Source: Bacillota bacterium (lineage in GTDB: Bacteria > Bacillota > Dethiobacteria > DTU022). From it: a stretch of 34,312 nucleotides of DNA. Position numbers and translations under genes: made by a program. The notes below the pieces were generated by a model. That model was not told the DNA's origin, searched no databases, and was given only the letters and a program-made list of their open reading frames with translations. Below, one piece after another: positions 1 through 11,340 of this stretch; position 1 is the first letter of the stretch, and every line of letters starts with the position of its first letter. Location: contig JAAZPQ010000200.1 in assembly GCA_012797175.1 (NCBI GenBank), positions 1-34,312 on the forward strand. Direction: 5' to 3'.

Positions 1-142
1 AGAGATGGTTATGCCCGGTGATGATATCAACATGAGCATTGAATTAATTACCCCGGTGGCCATTGAGACCGGTTTACGCTTCGCTATCCGTGAGGGCGGC
101 CGCACCGTCGGTGCCGGTGTGGTTACCGAGGTGCTGGAGTAA
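1..142 (+). CDS. tuf: Elongation factor Tu, C-terminal fragment (truncated by window start)
   Basis: Frame 2 reads [46 protein letters not shown], the characteristic EF-Tu C-terminus; lies directly upstream of rpsJ. Confidence 0.95.
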   Translation, partial: EMVMPGDDINMSIELITPVAIETGLRFAIREGGRTVGAGVVTEVLE

Positions 143-198
143 AGAGCCGGCCCGCCTGCCGGAGCATTTTTATGGAGCGTTGAGAAGGAGGCATTGGG

Positions 199-507
199 AT
201 GGCTAACCAAAAGATCCGCATTAGGTTGAAGGGTTTTGATCACCAGTTGCTGGATCAGTCTGCCGGTAAAATTGTGGATACGGCAAAACAGACCGGGGCA
301 GAAGTTTCCGGGCCGGTGCCGCTGCCCACGGAGAGGAGCCTGTATACTGTGATCCGGGCTCCCCATAAGTTTAAGGATTCGCGGGAGCAATTTGAAATGC
401 GTACTCATAAGCGTTTAATCGATATTTTCGAGCCGACCTCGAAAACGATCGACGCATTAATGAGACTGGATCTCCCTGCCGGCGTAGACATTGAAATTAA
501 ACTGTAG
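199..507 (+). CDS. rpsJ: 30S ribosomal protein S10
   Basis: Protein [45 protein letters not shown] matches the S10 family; AGGAGG upstream. Confidence 0.98.
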   Translation: MANQKIRIRLKGFDHQLLDQSAGKIVDTAKQTGAEVSGPVPLPTERSLYTVIRAPHKFKDSREQFEMRTHKRLIDIFEPTSKTIDALMRLDLPAGVDIEIKL

Positions 508-536
508 GTTGTTTAAGCAGGAGGTGTCATTGCGTT

Positions 537-1169
537 ATGGCCAAGGCTATACTTGCGCGTAAAATAGGGATGACGCAGGTCTATGACGAGCAGGGGCACG
601 CTGTCCCGGTCACGGTCTTAGAGGCCGGGCCGTGCTATGTAACCCAAGTCAAAAGCGTCGCCTCGGACGGTTATAGCAGTATTCAGATCGGTTTTAAAGA
701 GAAAAAAGAGCAGCATGTCAGCCAACCCTTGCGCGGTCATTTACGGCGGGCCGGGGTGAAGCCCTGCCGTTTTCTGCGGGAGTTCAGGGTAGAAGAGAAG
801 GCTCTCTCAGAATTTCAGCCCGGTCGTGAGCTCCGCGCCGATATATTTTCAGCAGGCGACCATGTTGATGTCAGCGCTGTTTCCAAGGGTAAAGGATTTG
901 CCGGCTCCATTAAACGCCTGGGATTTGCTCGTGGCCCGCGGACTCATGGTTCACGTTACCATCGCGGCCCCGGTTCTCTTGGCGCCGTGGACCCGTCAAA
1001 GGTTTTCAAAGGGCGTCCTCTTCCCGGGAGAATGGGCGGCCGGCGACGGACTGTCCAGAACCTGCGGGTAGTTCAGGCTGACGGGGAAAAAAATATATTA
1101 CTGGTCAGGGGATCGGTCCCCGGCCCTCGGGGAAGCCTGGTTGAAGTAAAGAAAACGACCAGGAGATAG
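537..1169 (+). CDS. rplC: 50S ribosomal protein L3
   Basis: MAKAILARKIGMTQVYDEQG... and RGPRTHGSRYHRGPGSLGAVDPSKVFKGRPLPGRMGG are L3 signatures. Confidence 0.98.
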   Translation: MAKAILARKIGMTQVYDEQGHAVPVTVLEAGPCYVTQVKSVASDGYSSIQIGFKEKKEQHVSQPLRGHLRRAGVKPCRFLREFRVEEKALSEFQPGRELRADIFSAGDHVDVSAVSKGKGFAGSIKRLGFARGPRTHGSRYHRGPGSLGAVDPSKVFKGRPLPGRMGGRRRTVQNLRVVQADGEKNILLVRGSVPGPRGSLVEVKKTTRR

Positions 1170-1205
1170 TTTTAGCAAGCGATCATGAAAGGAGAAGCCC
1201 TGATT

Positions 1206-1832
1206 ATGCCCAAGTTAACGTTATATAACCGGGATGGCGAAGAGGTGAGCGAGGTAGAGGTCCGGGCCGAGCTCTTTGCCGCGCCGATCAAGAAGGGGGC
1301 ACTCTATCATACCGCTGTCGCCCAAAGGGCAAGACGCCGTCAGGGCACAGCGGCGACGAAGGGGCGCAGTTTTGTGCGCGGCGGTGGAGCGAAACCCTGG
1401 CCTCAGAAAGGTACTGGCAGAGCCCGCCATGGCAGCATCCGTTCTCCGATCTGGGTGGGAGGCGCCGTTACCTTTGGGCCTCACCCACGCAGTTTCGGCT
1501 ACAAGGTTCCAAAGAAAATACGCCGGGCGGCGTTCTGTTCAGCCTTGAGTGCCAAGGTCCGGGAAGGTAAACTTATTGTGGTGGATGACTTTAAGATTGA
1601 AAGACCGCAGACCAAGGCCATGGTGCGCCTTCTGGAGAACCTGAAGGCCTCCGGGGGGGCGCTTATCGTCACTGCCCAAACCGATGAAAATGTGATTAAG
1701 TCAGCCCGCAACCTGCCCGGTGTCAATACGATCACTGCACCGCAGTTGAACGTGCTTGATATCTTAAACCATAATTACCTGGTGCTGTCGCAGGATGCTC
1801 TGGAGAAGGTAGAGGAGGTGTTCGGAGCATGA
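1206..1832 (+). CDS. rplD: 50S ribosomal protein L4
   Basis: [14 protein letters not shown]..., [45 protein letters not shown] 1206 preferred over 1185 because of upstream AAAGGAG. Confidence 0.97.
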   Translation: MPKLTLYNRDGEEVSEVEVRAELFAAPIKKGALYHTAVAQRARRRQGTAATKGRSFVRGGGAKPWPQKGTGRARHGSIRSPIWVGGAVTFGPHPRSFGYKVPKKIRRAAFCSALSAKVREGKLIVVDDFKIERPQTKAMVRLLENLKASGGALIVTAQTDENVIKSARNLPGVNTITAPQLNVLDILNHNYLVLSQDALEKVEEVFGA

Positions 1833-2122
1833 AAGATCCCCGCGATATTATCGTGCGTCCGGTAATTACCGAGAAATCAATGCAGTTGCTGGAAGACAAC
1901 AAGTATACTTTTGTGGTAGCGCGAGAAGCAAACAAGATTGAGATCAAGCGCGCGCTTGAAGAAATTTTTAATGTTAAGGTTAAGGCGGTTAATACAGCCA
2001 ATTTCAAGGGTAAGAAAAAGCGCCTCGGCCGTTATCCCTATGGCTATAAACCGCGCTGGAAAAAAGCAATTGTCACCCTGGCCGAGGGCAGTAAGCCAAT
2101 CGAGTTATTCGAAGGCCGCTAG
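1829..2122 (+). CDS. rplW: 50S ribosomal protein L23
   Basis: [30 protein letters not shown]...; overlaps the rplD stop. Confidence 0.97.
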   Translation: MKDPRDIIVRPVITEKSMQLLEDNKYTFVVAREANKIEIKRALEEIFNVKVKAVNTANFKGKKKRLGRYPYGYKPRWKKAIVTLAEGSKPIELFEGR

Positions 2123-2139
2123 AAGGGAGAAAGCGGAAA

Positions 2140-2970
2140 ATGACTCTACGAAAATATAAACCAACTTCGCCGGGGCGGCGTTTTTTTGCGGGAAGAACTT
2201 TTGAAGAGATTACCAAGAAAGAACCCGAGAAGACTCTTCTGGTACCCTTGAAGAAAAGTGCCGGGCGCAATGTTTACGGTAGGGTTACCGCGCGCCACCG
2301 CGGCGGTGGTCATAAACGGAAATACCGGCTCGTTGATTTTAAAAGAGACAAAGACCTGGTTCCGGCTCGCGTTGCTGGTATCGAATACGATCCCAATCGC
2401 TCGGCGAATATCGCCCTGTTGCATTATGCCGACGGTGAAAAGCGCTATATCTTGGCACCACTAGGCCTGCAGGAAGGCGATACGGTTATCTCCGGGCCAC
2501 GGGTGGAGATCCGGCCTGGTAATGCTCTGCCGCTGGGCGCTATTCCGGTAGGTACCTTTGTGCACAATATCGAGCTTAAGGTTGGCGCCGGCGGGCAGAT
2601 CGCCCGTTCCGCCGGGTCGGCGGCGCAACTGGCGGCTAAAGAAGGCAAGTATGCTCACCTGCGCCTTCCTTCCGGAGAGGTGCGCCTGGTTTCTCTTGAT
2701 TGCCGGGCAACGATCGGGCAGCTGGGGAACCTGGAGCATGAAAACATTCGCGTAGGCAAAGCCGGCCGGAGCCGCTGGGTGGGGCGCCGACCCAAGGTCC
2801 GTGGTTCGGCGATGAACCCGGTGGACCATCCGCACGGTGGCGGTGAGGGGAAGGCGCCGATCGGGTTAAAGAGCCCGGTGACCCCCTGGGGGAAGCCAAC
2901 TCTTGGCTACAAAACCCGGAGGAAGAAAAAGCCCTCCGATCAATATATCGTTCGGTCGCGCAAGGGATAG
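2140..2970 (+). CDS. rplB: 50S ribosomal protein L2
   Basis: [15 protein letters not shown]..., [46 protein letters not shown]. Confidence 0.99.
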   Translation: MTLRKYKPTSPGRRFFAGRTFEEITKKEPEKTLLVPLKKSAGRNVYGRVTARHRGGGHKRKYRLVDFKRDKDLVPARVAGIEYDPNRSANIALLHYADGEKRYILAPLGLQEGDTVISGPRVEIRPGNALPLGAIPVGTFVHNIELKVGAGGQIARSAGSAAQLAAKEGKYAHLRLPSGEVRLVSLDCRATIGQLGNLEHENIRVGKAGRSRWVGRRPKVRGSAMNPVDHPHGGGEGKAPIGLKSPVTPWGKPTLGYKTRRKKKPSDQYIVRSRKG

Positions 2971-2998
2971 CTAAGCGTGCTGAAGGGAGGTTGAAAAT

Positions 2999-3283
2999 AT
3001 GGCTCGTTCGCTAAAAAAAGGACCGTATGTCGAAGAGCGTCTCATGAACCGGATTAAGAGTATGAATGAGAAAAGAGAGAAAAGGGTTATCAAAACATGG
3101 TCCCGGCGTTCGACCATTTTCCCGGAGATGGTTGGGCATACCATCGCCGTGCATGACGGGCGTAAGCATATTCCTATTTATATCAGTGAAGACATGGTTG
3201 GGCATAAATTGGGTGAGTTTGCACCGACCCGCACCTTCCGGGGACATGGTCATCGTACCGAGCGGTCTACCGCACTGAGGTAG
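2999..3283 (+). CDS. rpsS: 30S ribosomal protein S19
   Basis: [19 protein letters not shown]...TFRGHG. Confidence 0.98.
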   Translation: MARSLKKGPYVEERLMNRIKSMNEKREKRVIKTWSRRSTIFPEMVGHTIAVHDGRKHIPIYISEDMVGHKLGEFAPTRTFRGHGHRTERSTALR

Positions 3284-3304
3284 GACAGAGGAGGTTGTTT
3301 GAAC

Positions 3305-3646
3305 ATGGAAGCAAGGGCACAGGCCCGTTTTGTTCGTATTTCGCCGCGTAAAGCGCGGGCGGTGGTTGACCTGGTGCGCCGTAAAGATCTTGACGAAGCG
3401 CTGAGTATCCTTCGTTATACACCTACCCGGGCGGCTCAGATCGTGGCTAAAGTGGTTGATTCGGCTGCGGCGAACGCAGAAAATAATTTTGATCTGCGTC
3501 GGAGCAAGCTCTACGTAGATCAGATCTATGTTGACGAGGGACCGATCTATAAACGGGTCCAGCCGCGTGCCAGGGGGCGTCGCTACCTGATTCGTAAGCC
3601 CACCAGCCATATCACGGTAGTAGTCAGGGAGAGAAGGGGGGTTTAA
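3305..3646 (+). CDS. rplV: 50S ribosomal protein L22
   Basis: [36 protein letters not shown]...[20 protein letters not shown] 3305 preferred over TTG 3299. Confidence 0.97.
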   Translation: MEARAQARFVRISPRKARAVVDLVRRKDLDEALSILRYTPTRAAQIVAKVVDSAAANAENNFDLRRSKLYVDQIYVDEGPIYKRVQPRARGRRYLIRKPTSHITVVVRERRGV

Positions 3647-3648
3647 AG

Positions 3649-4314
3649 GTGGGACAAAAAGTTAGTCCAATCGGTTTTCGCATTGGCATTATCCGCGATT
3701 GGGATGCACGATGGTTTGCGGATAAAAATTATACCGAACTGCTTCATGAAGACCTGGAGATTCGCCGTTTTATTCGCGGCAAGCTGGCCAATGCCGGTGT
3801 TTCCCGGGTGGAGACGGAAAGGGCGGCCAACAAGCTGCGGATCCATATTCATACGGCCAAGCCGGGCATGGTTATTGGACGCGGCGGTTCAGAGGTCGAG
3901 GAGCTGCGGAAAGCCTTAGAGAAGAAGACCGGCAAGAAAGTTCACTTGAATATTGTTGAGATCAAAAACCCCGATCTCGATGCTTACCTGGTTGCAGAAA
4001 GCGTCGCCGGACAGCTGAAACGGCGGATCGCCTTTCGCCGGGCTATGAAGCAGGCGATTTTTCGGACAATGCGTGCCGGAGCCAAAGGGGTTAAAATTAC
4101 CTGCCGGGGCCGTCTTGGCGGCTCCGAGATGGCGCGCAGCGAAAGTTACCGTGAAGGAACAGTGCCGCTGCAAACCATGCGGGCAGATATAGATTACGGT
4201 TTTACCGAAGCGCAAACCACTTACGGTCGAATCGGGATCAAGGTCTGGATCTACAAGGGCGAAATATTGCCGGAGAAGCCCGGCCGGCGCGACCGTGCCA
4301 GGGAGGGGAGCTAA
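3649..4314 (+). CDS. rpsC: 30S ribosomal protein S3
   Basis: GTG start; [41 protein letters not shown] motif VIGRGG. Confidence 0.98.
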   Translation: MGQKVSPIGFRIGIIRDWDARWFADKNYTELLHEDLEIRRFIRGKLANAGVSRVETERAANKLRIHIHTAKPGMVIGRGGSEVEELRKALEKKTGKKVHLNIVEIKNPDLDAYLVAESVAGQLKRRIAFRRAMKQAIFRTMRAGAKGVKITCRGRLGGSEMARSESYREGTVPLQTMRADIDYGFTEAQTTYGRIGIKVWIYKGEILPEKPGRRDRAREGS

Positions 4315-4317
4315 GCC

Positions 4318-4746
4318 ATGTTAATGCCTAAACGGGTGAAATACCGGCGCCAGCATCGCGGGCGGATGAAAGGAAAAGCCAAGGGCGGAACCGAGATTCA
4401 ATTTGGCGAATATGGTCTTCAGGCGCTTGAACCGGCCTGGATTGACAGCCGGCAGATTGAAGCGGCCCGTATTGCCATGACCCGCTATATCAAGCGTGGC
4501 GGGAAGGTTTGGATTCGCATTTTTCCCGATAAACCGGTGACTAAAAAACCCGCAGAGACCCGGATGGGCAAAGGTAAGGGTTCGCCCGAATTCTGGGTTG
4601 CCGTGGTTAAGCCGGGAAGGATCATGTTCGAGCTGGCCGGCGTGCAAGAGGATGTTGCTAAAGAGGCCGTTCGGTTGGCGGCAAATAAGCTGCCTATAAA
4701 AACTAGGTTCGTCAAAAGGGCCGATGCAGGTGGTGTAGCGGAATGA
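4318..4746 (+). CDS. rplP: 50S ribosomal protein L16
   Basis: [42 protein letters not shown]. Confidence 0.98.
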   Translation: MLMPKRVKYRRQHRGRMKGKAKGGTEIQFGEYGLQALEPAWIDSRQIEAARIAMTRYIKRGGKVWIRIFPDKPVTKKPAETRMGKGKGSPEFWVAVVKPGRIMFELAGVQEDVAKEAVRLAANKLPIKTRFVKRADAGGVAE

Positions 4747-4934
4747 AAGTGCAAGAGTTTCGCGAGTTGAATGACGGAGAGTTGGAGGAAAAATTAAAAG
4801 AGCTAAAAGAGGAGCTATTTAATCTCAGGTTCCAGGCAGCGACCGGTCAGCTTGAGAATGTCAGGCGCATTAAAGAGGTGCGCCGGAGTATTGCCCGGGT
4901 AAAAACTGTTCAGAAAGAACGGGCCTGGAGCTAA
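4743..4934 (+). CDS. rpmC: 50S ribosomal protein L29
   Basis: [39 protein letters not shown]; overlaps the rplP stop. Confidence 0.97.
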   Translation: MKVQEFRELNDGELEEKLKELKEELFNLRFQAATGQLENVRRIKEVRRSIARVKTVQKERAWS

Positions 4935-4963
4935 ACCCATGGAGTGAAGGGAGGCGCATCGAT

Positions 4964-5221
4964 TTGGGAAAAAGTAAGGGTAAAACATTTACCGGCAGAG
5001 TGGTCAGTGACAAGATGGATAAAACCAGGGTTGCGGCTGTGGTTCGAACAACCCGCCACCCCCTCTATGGGAAAACTATCCGGCGAACAAAAAAATATCT
5101 CTTTCACGACGAGCATAACGAAAGCCGGGTGGGCGACCTGGTAAAAATTATAGAAACCAGGCCGTTGAGCAAGAAAAAAAGGTGGCGCCTGGTCGGGATT
5201 GTCAAGCGATCGCAGCTATAG
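4964..5221 (+). CDS. rpsQ: 30S ribosomal protein S17
   Basis: TTG start; [50 protein letters not shown]. Confidence 0.97.
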   Translation: MGKSKGKTFTGRVVSDKMDKTRVAAVVRTTRHPLYGKTIRRTKKYLFHDEHNESRVGDLVKIIETRPLSKKKRWRLVGIVKRSQL

Positions 5222-5266
5222 ATTCTCATCTGTGTTTGAGGCACAGGGGAGGAAGGAGTGGCAAGA

Positions 5267-5635
5267 ATGATTCAAAGCGAAACCATCTTAAATGTGGCCG
5301 ATAATTCAGGTGCCAAAAAAATTCTTTGTATCCGGGTCATCGGCGGCTCCAAGCGCAGGGCGGGCCATGTCGGAGATGTCATTGTCGCTTCGGTAAAGGA
5401 GGCTGCTCCCGGTGGGGTGGTTAAAAAAGGTGAAATTGTGCGGGCGGTGATTGTTCGCACCAGAAGCCGCCTTAACCGTAAGGACGGTTCGCATATCTGT
5501 TTTGATGAAAATGCGGCCGTAATCATTAATGAACAAAATAATCCGCGGGGGACAAGAATCTTCGGCCCTGTCGCCCGGGAGCTGCGCGAGAAGGAATTTA
5601 TGAAAATAATTTCACTTGCGCCTGAAGTAATCTAG
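5267..5635 (+). CDS. rplN: 50S ribosomal protein L14
   Basis: [34 protein letters not shown] 5267 gives a 122-aa product and good spacing from AAGGAG; the ORF track starts at GTG 5258. Confidence 0.97.
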   Translation: MIQSETILNVADNSGAKKILCIRVIGGSKRRAGHVGDVIVASVKEAAPGGVVKKGEIVRAVIVRTRSRLNRKDGSHICFDENAAVIINEQNNPRGTRIFGPVARELREKEFMKIISLAPEVI

Positions 5636-5656
5636 CGGGTGTAAGGAGGTGGCGCT

Positions 5657-5989
5657 ATGACACAGAAGAAAATGGAGATTCGCCGGGGCGACCGCGTCGT
5701 CGTTCTTTCCGGGAAAGATAAAGGTAAAAAAGGAAAAGTAATCCAGGCCTTGCCGCGCCTGGGGCGGGTTAAGGTAGAAGGGGTCAATATGATTACGAAG
5801 CATGCCAAGCCCACCCAAAAAATACCTCAGGGTGGGCTCAGGGAGATGGAGGCGCCGCTACCTGTCTCCAAGGTGATGCTTCTCTGTCCGGCCTGCCATA
5901 AGCCGACCCGTATTGCGAAAAAGCTATCCGCTGACGGCCGGCGGGTGCGCAGCTGTAAAAAATGCGGGGAAGTTGTGGATAGGGGGTAG
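5657..5989 (+). CDS. rplX: 50S ribosomal protein L24 (C-terminal zinc-ribbon form, CPAC...CKKC)
   Basis: MEIRRGDRVVVLSGKDKGKKGKVIQALPRLGRVKVEGVNMITKHAKPTQ. Confidence 0.97.
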   Translation: MTQKKMEIRRGDRVVVLSGKDKGKKGKVIQALPRLGRVKVEGVNMITKHAKPTQKIPQGGLREMEAPLPVSKVMLLCPACHKPTRIAKKLSADGRRVRSCKKCGEVVDRG

Positions 5990-5996
5990 ATAGAAG

Positions 5997-6539
5997 ATGC
6001 CGCGCTTAAAAGAAAAATATTTTACAGAGATCAGGCCCGCCCTTCAGGAGCGGTTCAAGTATAAAAATATTAACGAGGTTCCCCGGCTGGTCAAGGTAGT
6101 GGTTAACATGGGCGTCGGCGAGGGGAAAGAGAACCCCAAGCTCCTTGATGCCGCGGTCAATGATCTGATGCAGATCACCGGGCAACGTCCGGTAATTACC
6201 AGGGCCCGTAAATCGGTAGCCAGTTTTAAATTGCGTGAAGGGATGGCTATCGGCTGCAAGGTAACCCTGCGGGGTGTACGGATGTACGACTTTGTCGATA
6301 AGCTTTTTAATGTAGCCCTGCCGCGGGTTAGGGATTTCAGGGGAATTTCACCGCGCTCTTTTGATGGACGGGGTAACTTCACCATCGGTCTACGGGAACA
6401 GCTTATCTTTCCCGAGATTGAATACAGCAAAGTGGAGAAGATCTTTGGCATGGATATTGTGATTGTTACTACCGCCAAAACTGATGAAGAAGCAAAGGAG
6501 CTTTTGACGTTGATGGGACTGCCTTTTCGGGCGGCCTAA
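5997..6539 (+). CDS. rplE: 50S ribosomal protein L5
   Basis: [42 protein letters not shown]... Confidence 0.98.
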   Translation: MPRLKEKYFTEIRPALQERFKYKNINEVPRLVKVVVNMGVGEGKENPKLLDAAVNDLMQITGQRPVITRARKSVASFKLREGMAIGCKVTLRGVRMYDFVDKLFNVALPRVRDFRGISPRSFDGRGNFTIGLREQLIFPEIEYSKVEKIFGMDIVIVTTAKTDEEAKELLTLMGLPFRAA

Positions 6540-6570
6540 CTGAGAAGCTTGTCTGTGAAGGAGGGTAAGG

Positions 6571-6756
6571 ATGGCCAAAAAATCTTTAATTGCCAAGGCC
6601 AAACGTGAGCCAAAGTTTAAAGTACGCCGTTATAACCGGTGCCGTCTCTGTGGTCGTTCGCGGGCGTATATGCGCAAGTTTGGCATGTGCCGCCTTTGCT
6701 TTCGTCAACTTGCCAACCAGGGGAAAATTCCGGGCGTCAAAAAGGCCAGTTGGTAG
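6571..6756 (+). CDS. rpsZ: 30S ribosomal protein S14 type Z (zinc-binding)
   Basis: 61 aa, [38 protein letters not shown] with two CxxC pairs. Confidence 0.97.
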   Translation: MAKKSLIAKAKREPKFKVRRYNRCRLCGRSRAYMRKFGMCRLCFRQLANQGKIPGVKKASW

Positions 6757-6787
6757 ATGATGAAAGGAAGAGAGGAGGTTATTTGCG

Positions 6788-7183
6788 ATGATGACCGATC
6801 CGATTGCCGATATGTTGACCCGGGTGCGGAATGCAAATATGGTCCGGCATACGTCAGTAGATATCCCCGCCTCCAAACTGAAGCGCTCCATGGCGCAGAT
6901 CATGAAGGAAGAGGGGTTTATTAAGGACTTTGAGTTTATTGAGAACAAAAAACAGGGCATTGTCCGTATTTATCTGAAATACGGTCCTGATTCGCGGCGG
7001 GCCATCACGGGGCTGAAGAGAATTAGTAAACCGGGCCTGCGGGTTTATGCGAACAAGGATGAATTGCCCAAGGTGTTGGGCGGGCTCGGTGTGGCTATTA
7101 TCTCGACCTCTCGTGGTGTGATGAGCGATCGGGAAGCCCGCAAAATAGGCTGTGGCGGAGAAGTAATCTGTTACATCTGGTAA
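6788..7183 (+). CDS. rpsH: 30S ribosomal protein S8
   Basis: [32 protein letters not shown]... Confidence 0.98.
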   Translation: MMTDPIADMLTRVRNANMVRHTSVDIPASKLKRSMAQIMKEEGFIKDFEFIENKKQGIVRIYLKYGPDSRRAITGLKRISKPGLRVYANKDELPKVLGGLGVAIISTSRGVMSDREARKIGCGGEVICYIW

Positions 7184-7202
7184 CGCAGCGAGGAGGTTTA
7201 CC

Positions 7203-7739
7203 ATGTCTCGAATAGGTAAAAAACCGATCGCTGTACCTGATAAGGTGCAGGTCGAGGTCGTCAACAATTGGATTACCGTTAAGGGACCCAGGGGTCAACT
7301 TTCAAAAGAGATCCCCCGGCCCATTTTAGTGGAGCAGCAAGAGGGACAGCTTTTGGTGAAGCGACCGTCGGACAGCGAGGAGCACCGGGCGCTGCACGGC
7401 TTGACCAGAACGCTGATCCAGAATATGATTACCGGGGTGACCGAAGGTTTTACCCGGTCGCTGGAGCTGGTCGGTGTAGGATACCGGGCCAACTTGCAGG
7501 GCAAAAAGCTGGTTTTAAATGTCGGTCTCTCGTATCCGGTTATCTTCGAGCCTGAAGAGAATATGGAGATTGAGGTGCCCAGCCCTAACAAAATTATTGT
7601 CAAGGGAATTGACAAGCAGCAGGTGGGCAATTTTGCGGCTGTTGTTCGGAAGGTCCACCCTCCTGAACCATACAAGGGTAAGGGGATCCGGTATGTTGGC
7701 GAGCAGGTCCGTCGTAAAGTGGGCAAGGCTGGCACTTAG
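7203..7739 (+). CDS. rplF: 50S ribosomal protein L6
   Basis: [34 protein letters not shown]...[25 protein letters not shown]. Confidence 0.98.
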   Translation: MSRIGKKPIAVPDKVQVEVVNNWITVKGPRGQLSKEIPRPILVEQQEGQLLVKRPSDSEEHRALHGLTRTLIQNMITGVTEGFTRSLELVGVGYRANLQGKKLVLNVGLSYPVIFEPEENMEIEVPSPNKIIVKGIDKQQVGNFAAVVRKVHPPEPYKGKGIRYVGEQVRRKVGKAGT

Positions 7740-7762
7740 TAGCAGCCGGGAGGTGTAAAGTT

Positions 7763-8131
7763 ATGATTAAAATTAAACCGCGCAACGAACAACGGAAACA
7801 GCGCCACCAGCGCGTTCGCGTTAAGCTTAACGGGACCGCGGAACGCCCCCGTTTAAACGTTTTTCGCAGCAACAAGCATATCTATGCGCAGATTATCGAT
7901 GATCAATCCGGTCGGACCCTGGTGGCTGCTTCCAGCCTCGATTCCGAGCTGCAAGAGGGTTTACCCCGGGGCAGTGATGCTGCCGCGGCGGGGAAGGTGG
8001 GGGCTCTGCTGGCCCGGCGTGCTTTGAACAGCGGGATTAAAGAGGTTGTCTTCGACCGGAGCGGATATCGGTATCACGGTCGCGTCAAAGCTCTGGCCGA
8101 GGCTGCACGTGAAGAAGGGCTTAAATTCTAA
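7763..8131 (+). CDS. rplR: 50S ribosomal protein L18
   Basis: [45 protein letters not shown]...[21 protein letters not shown]. Confidence 0.98.
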   Translation: MIKIKPRNEQRKQRHQRVRVKLNGTAERPRLNVFRSNKHIYAQIIDDQSGRTLVAASSLDSELQEGLPRGSDAAAAGKVGALLARRALNSGIKEVVFDRSGYRYHGRVKALAEAAREEGLKF

Positions 8132-8151
8132 TGAAAGGGGGGATGTCAGGA

Positions 8152-8649
8152 GTGTCCAAAGTCGAACCAGCCCAGGAATTATCGGAAAAGGTAGTAAAGA
8201 TTAACCGGGTGGCCAAGGTGGTTAAAGGAGGGCGCCGCTTCAGTTTTAGTGCCCTGGTTGTAGTCGGCGACCAGAACGGGCTCGTCGGGACCGGACTGGG
8301 CAAAGCCGGCGAGGTGCCGGAGGCTATCCGCAAAGGAATTGAAAATGCGAAGAAGAACCTGTTCCGGGTACCCATGGTCGGAACGACCATCCCTCATTCT
8401 GTGGAAGGCCGTTTTGGCGCAGGAAAAGTGCTGATGAAGCCGGCTTCCGAGGGGACCGGTGTCATTGCCGGTGGTCCGGTCAGGGCGGTATTGGAACTGG
8501 CCGGGGTTAGAGATATTCTCACCAAGTCGCTCGGTTCATCCAACGCCTTGAACATGGTTAATGCAACCGTGCAAGGATTAAAATCATTGAAAATGGCAGA
8601 TGAGGTCAGCGCCCTGCGGGGTATTGATGAGGCCAAACTGCTCGGCTAA
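8152..8649 (+). CDS. rpsE: 30S ribosomal protein S5
   Basis: [55 protein letters not shown] 8152 fits best after AAAGGGGGG; the ORF track starts at ATG 8131. Confidence 0.96.
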   Translation: MSKVEPAQELSEKVVKINRVAKVVKGGRRFSFSALVVVGDQNGLVGTGLGKAGEVPEAIRKGIENAKKNLFRVPMVGTTIPHSVEGRFGAGKVLMKPASEGTGVIAGGPVRAVLELAGVRDILTKSLGSSNALNMVNATVQGLKSLKMADEVSALRGIDEAKLLG

Positions 8650-8664
8650 GGAAAGGGAGCGGCA

Positions 8665-8877
8665 ATGACGAAAAAATTGCAAATCACACTTTTACGCAGC
8701 CTGGTGGCCTGCCAACCGAAGCAGCGCCGCACTTTACGTGCGCTGGGATTAACCAAAGTCGGCCAAACGGTCGAGCAGAAGGATACACCGGCATTGCGGG
8801 GAATGATTAGAGCGGTTGATTTTATGGTTAAAGTTGAAGAAGGTGCAGAAGGAGGTGCCCCGGATGCGTCTGCATGA
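8665..8877 (+). CDS. rpmD: 50S ribosomal protein L30
   Basis: [48 protein letters not shown]. Confidence 0.95.
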   Translation: MTKKLQITLLRSLVACQPKQRRTLRALGLTKVGQTVEQKDTPALRGMIRAVDFMVKVEEGAEGGAPDASA

Positions 8878-9304
8878 ATTAAATCCTCCGCCGGGGGCAA
8901 AACGCACGGCCAAAAGAAAGGGAAGAGGCCCTGCTTCGGGGTTGGGTAAAACCGCCGGACGGGGGCAGAAAGGGCAGAAATCACGTTCAGGGGCGAAGAG
9001 ACGCCGCGGTTTTGAAGGCGGACAGACACCGCTGTTTCAACGGCTCCCCAAGCGAGGTTTTACGAACATCTTTAAGCAAAGATGGTCGGTCATTAACCTG
9101 GCGGCGTTGAACCGTTTCGACGATGATACGATAGTGACGCCGCAGTTGCTTAAAGAGGCCGGTCTGCTAAAGTCGCTTCAGGATCCCCTGAAAATCCTCG
9201 GCGACGGAGAGCTAAAGCGCAGACTGGTGGTGCAAGCCCACCAGTTTAGCAAACAGGCATTGACCAAGATCGAGGCGGCAGGCGGAAAAGCTGAGGTGAT
9301 CTGA
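8864..9304 (+). CDS. rplO: 50S ribosomal protein L15
   Basis: [43 protein letters not shown]; internal ATG at 8864 after GGAGGTG is preferred to the ORF-track start 8816. Confidence 0.97.
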   Translation: MRLHELNPPPGAKRTAKRKGRGPASGLGKTAGRGQKGQKSRSGAKRRRGFEGGQTPLFQRLPKRGFTNIFKQRWSVINLAALNRFDDDTIVTPQLLKEAGLLKSLQDPLKILGDGELKRRLVVQAHQFSKQALTKIEAAGGKAEVI

Positions 9305-9305
9305 T

Positions 9306-10556
9306 TTGTTTGAAACCATTAGCACGGCGTGGCGGATTAAGGAGCTTAGAGAGAGAATTCTTTTTACCTTGGCCATGTTTGTAGTTTTTCGTGCTGGTTC
9401 AGCAATTCCAGTTCCGGGGGTTGAGGCGGCCCGGTTGGCAAAATATTTTCAAGAAGATACCATATTTGGCTTTTTAAACGTTATCGGTGGCGAAAGCCTG
9501 AGCAGATTTACCATATTTGCGCTGGGAATCATGCCCTATATCAACGCTTCGATTATCATGCAGCTGCTGACGATTGTAATCCCGAAGCTGAAAGAGTGGA
9601 GCCAGGATTCTGACGGTCGGAAGAAGATCTCCCAGCTGACCCGTTATGGCACTGTGCTGATTGCCGTGACCCAGGGAATCGGCTACTCTTTTATTATCTC
9701 CGGGGCGGTACCTGACAAAAGCTTTCTCTCCTATTTTATTATTGTGCTTACCCTGACTGCCGGCACTGTTTTTCTGATGTGGCTGGGTGAGTTGATTACC
9801 GAAAAAGGGATCGGCAACGGCATCTCTCTGCTGATCTTTGCCGGAATTGTCGCTGGTTTTCCCGGCCAGGTAATTAGAATTGTCGAGCAGGTCCGTTTTG
9901 GGCAGGTATCGTTTTACCTGGTGCTCCTGACCGTGGCCATCCTGCTATTCCTGATCATCGGTATCGTGGGCATGGACCAGGGGCAGCGCCGTATCAGCGT
10001 CCAGTACAGTAAGCGCATTGTCGGGCGAAAGATGTACGGCGGGCAGGCTACCCATATTCCGCTGAAGGTGAATATGGCCGGGGTCATACCGGTGATATTT
10101 GCCTCGGTGCTGCTGGCTTTTCCCCAGAGCATCGCCCAGTTTATCAATCACCCCTGGGCTGAAGCCGTCGCCGACAGTTTACGCTGGGGCAAGCCTCTAT
10201 TTACAGTGCTTTATGTTTTGCTGATCATTTTGTTCAGCTATTTTTACACTGCCGTCCAGTTTGACCCCTTCCAGATGGCTGGAAATATCCGTAAATACGG
10301 CGGTTTTATTCCCGGTTTGCGGCCCGGGCGTCCCACGGCCGAATATCTAGGTAAAGTGATCTCGCGATTAACGACAGTAGGGGCCTTTGCCCTGGCCTTT
10401 ATCGCTGTTTTTCCAATTATCTTGCAGGGGGCTACCGGGGTGCAGCTTACTTTTACCGGGACCGGTTTGATTATCGTTGTCGGCGTTGTTCTCGAGACGG
10501 TGAAGCAGATTGAAAGTCATATGCTGATGCGCAGTTACCGCGGGTTTATGAAATAG
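9306..10556 (+). CDS. secY: Preprotein translocase subunit SecY
   Basis: TTG start; ELRERILFTLAMFVVFRAGSAIPVPGV, GIGNGISLLIFAGI, FIPGLRPGRPTAEYL. Confidence 0.98.
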   Translation: MFETISTAWRIKELRERILFTLAMFVVFRAGSAIPVPGVEAARLAKYFQEDTIFGFLNVIGGESLSRFTIFALGIMPYINASIIMQLLTIVIPKLKEWSQDSDGRKKISQLTRYGTVLIAVTQGIGYSFIISGAVPDKSFLSYFIIVLTLTAGTVFLMWLGELITEKGIGNGISLLIFAGIVAGFPGQVIRIVEQVRFGQVSFYLVLLTVAILLFLIIGIVGMDQGQRRISVQYSKRIVGRKMYGGQATHIPLKVNMAGVIPVIFASVLLAFPQSIAQFINHPWAEAVADSLRWGKPLFTVLYVLLIILFSYFYTAVQFDPFQMAGNIRKYGGFIPGLRPGRPTAEYLGKVISRLTTVGAFALAFIAVFPIILQGATGVQLTFTGTGLIIVVGVVLETVKQIESHMLMRSYRGFMK

Positions 10557-10561
10557 GTGAA

Positions 10562-11317
10562 TTGACTAAGATGATCAAGATAAAATCAGCGCGAGAGATT
10601 GCCCTGATGCGTGATGCCGGAAAAGTGGCCGCGTCAGTATTACAAGAACTGGAGAGCGCCATTCAACCCGGGATAACCACGGCGGAGCTGGATAAGCTGG
10701 CCGAGAAGTTAATCCGTAGGGCCGGTGGTGAGCCTGCGTTTCTCGGCTATCAAGGGTTTCCCGCTTCGATCTGTACTTCGATCAACAGCGAGGTGGTACA
10801 CGGCATCCCGGGGTTGCACCGACTTAAAGAGGGGGATATAATCAGCATTGATCTAGGGGTATTGTTAAAAGGTTACTACAGTGATACCGCTGTTACTTTC
10901 GGAGTAGGCAAAATCAGCCCTCTGGCCGGCCGGTTGATCGATGTAACCCGGCAATCCCTAGAGGAAGGCATTTCGGCCATGCGTTCCGGAGGGTATCTCT
11001 CCGACATCTCTCATGCGATCCAGAAGTATGTTGAGGCTAATGGGTTTTCCATAGTCTACAGCTATACCGGACACGGGATTGGCACTTCGATGCATGAGGA
11101 GCCCTCGGTGCCTAATTTTGGGCCTCCGGGGCGTGGTCCGAAGCTTCAACCGGGAATGGTGCTGGCCATTGAACCGATGGTTAACGCGGGCAGTGCCGAG
11201 GTAGAGGTCCGTGATGACGGGTGGACCGTGCTGACGAAAGACCGGAGCCTTTCGGCCCACTTTGAGCACAGTGTCGCCCTTGCTAAAGACGGTCCTGTAA
11301 TTTTGACCATCCTTTGA
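10562..11317 (+). CDS. map: Methionine aminopeptidase, type I
   Basis: IKSAREIALMRDAGKVAASVLQEL, EVVHGIPG, IDLGV..YYSDTAVTF, YTGHGIGTSMHEEPSVPNFG; TTG 10562 or ATG 10571. Confidence 0.97.
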   Translation: MTKMIKIKSAREIALMRDAGKVAASVLQELESAIQPGITTAELDKLAEKLIRRAGGEPAFLGYQGFPASICTSINSEVVHGIPGLHRLKEGDIISIDLGVLLKGYYSDTAVTFGVGKISPLAGRLIDVTRQSLEEGISAMRSGGYLSDISHAIQKYVEANGFSIVYSYTGHGIGTSMHEEPSVPNFGPPGRGPKLQPGMVLAIEPMVNAGSAEVEVRDDGWTVLTKDRSLSAHFEHSVALAKDGPVILTIL

Positions 11318-11340
11318 CCGGAGAAAGGGGAGGCGAAGTG

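Noticed and set aside
3011-3610. 199-aa antisense ORF across rpsS/rplV
   Set aside because: Fully antisense to two confident ribosomal genes; no recognisable domain; expected by chance in GC-rich codon patterns.
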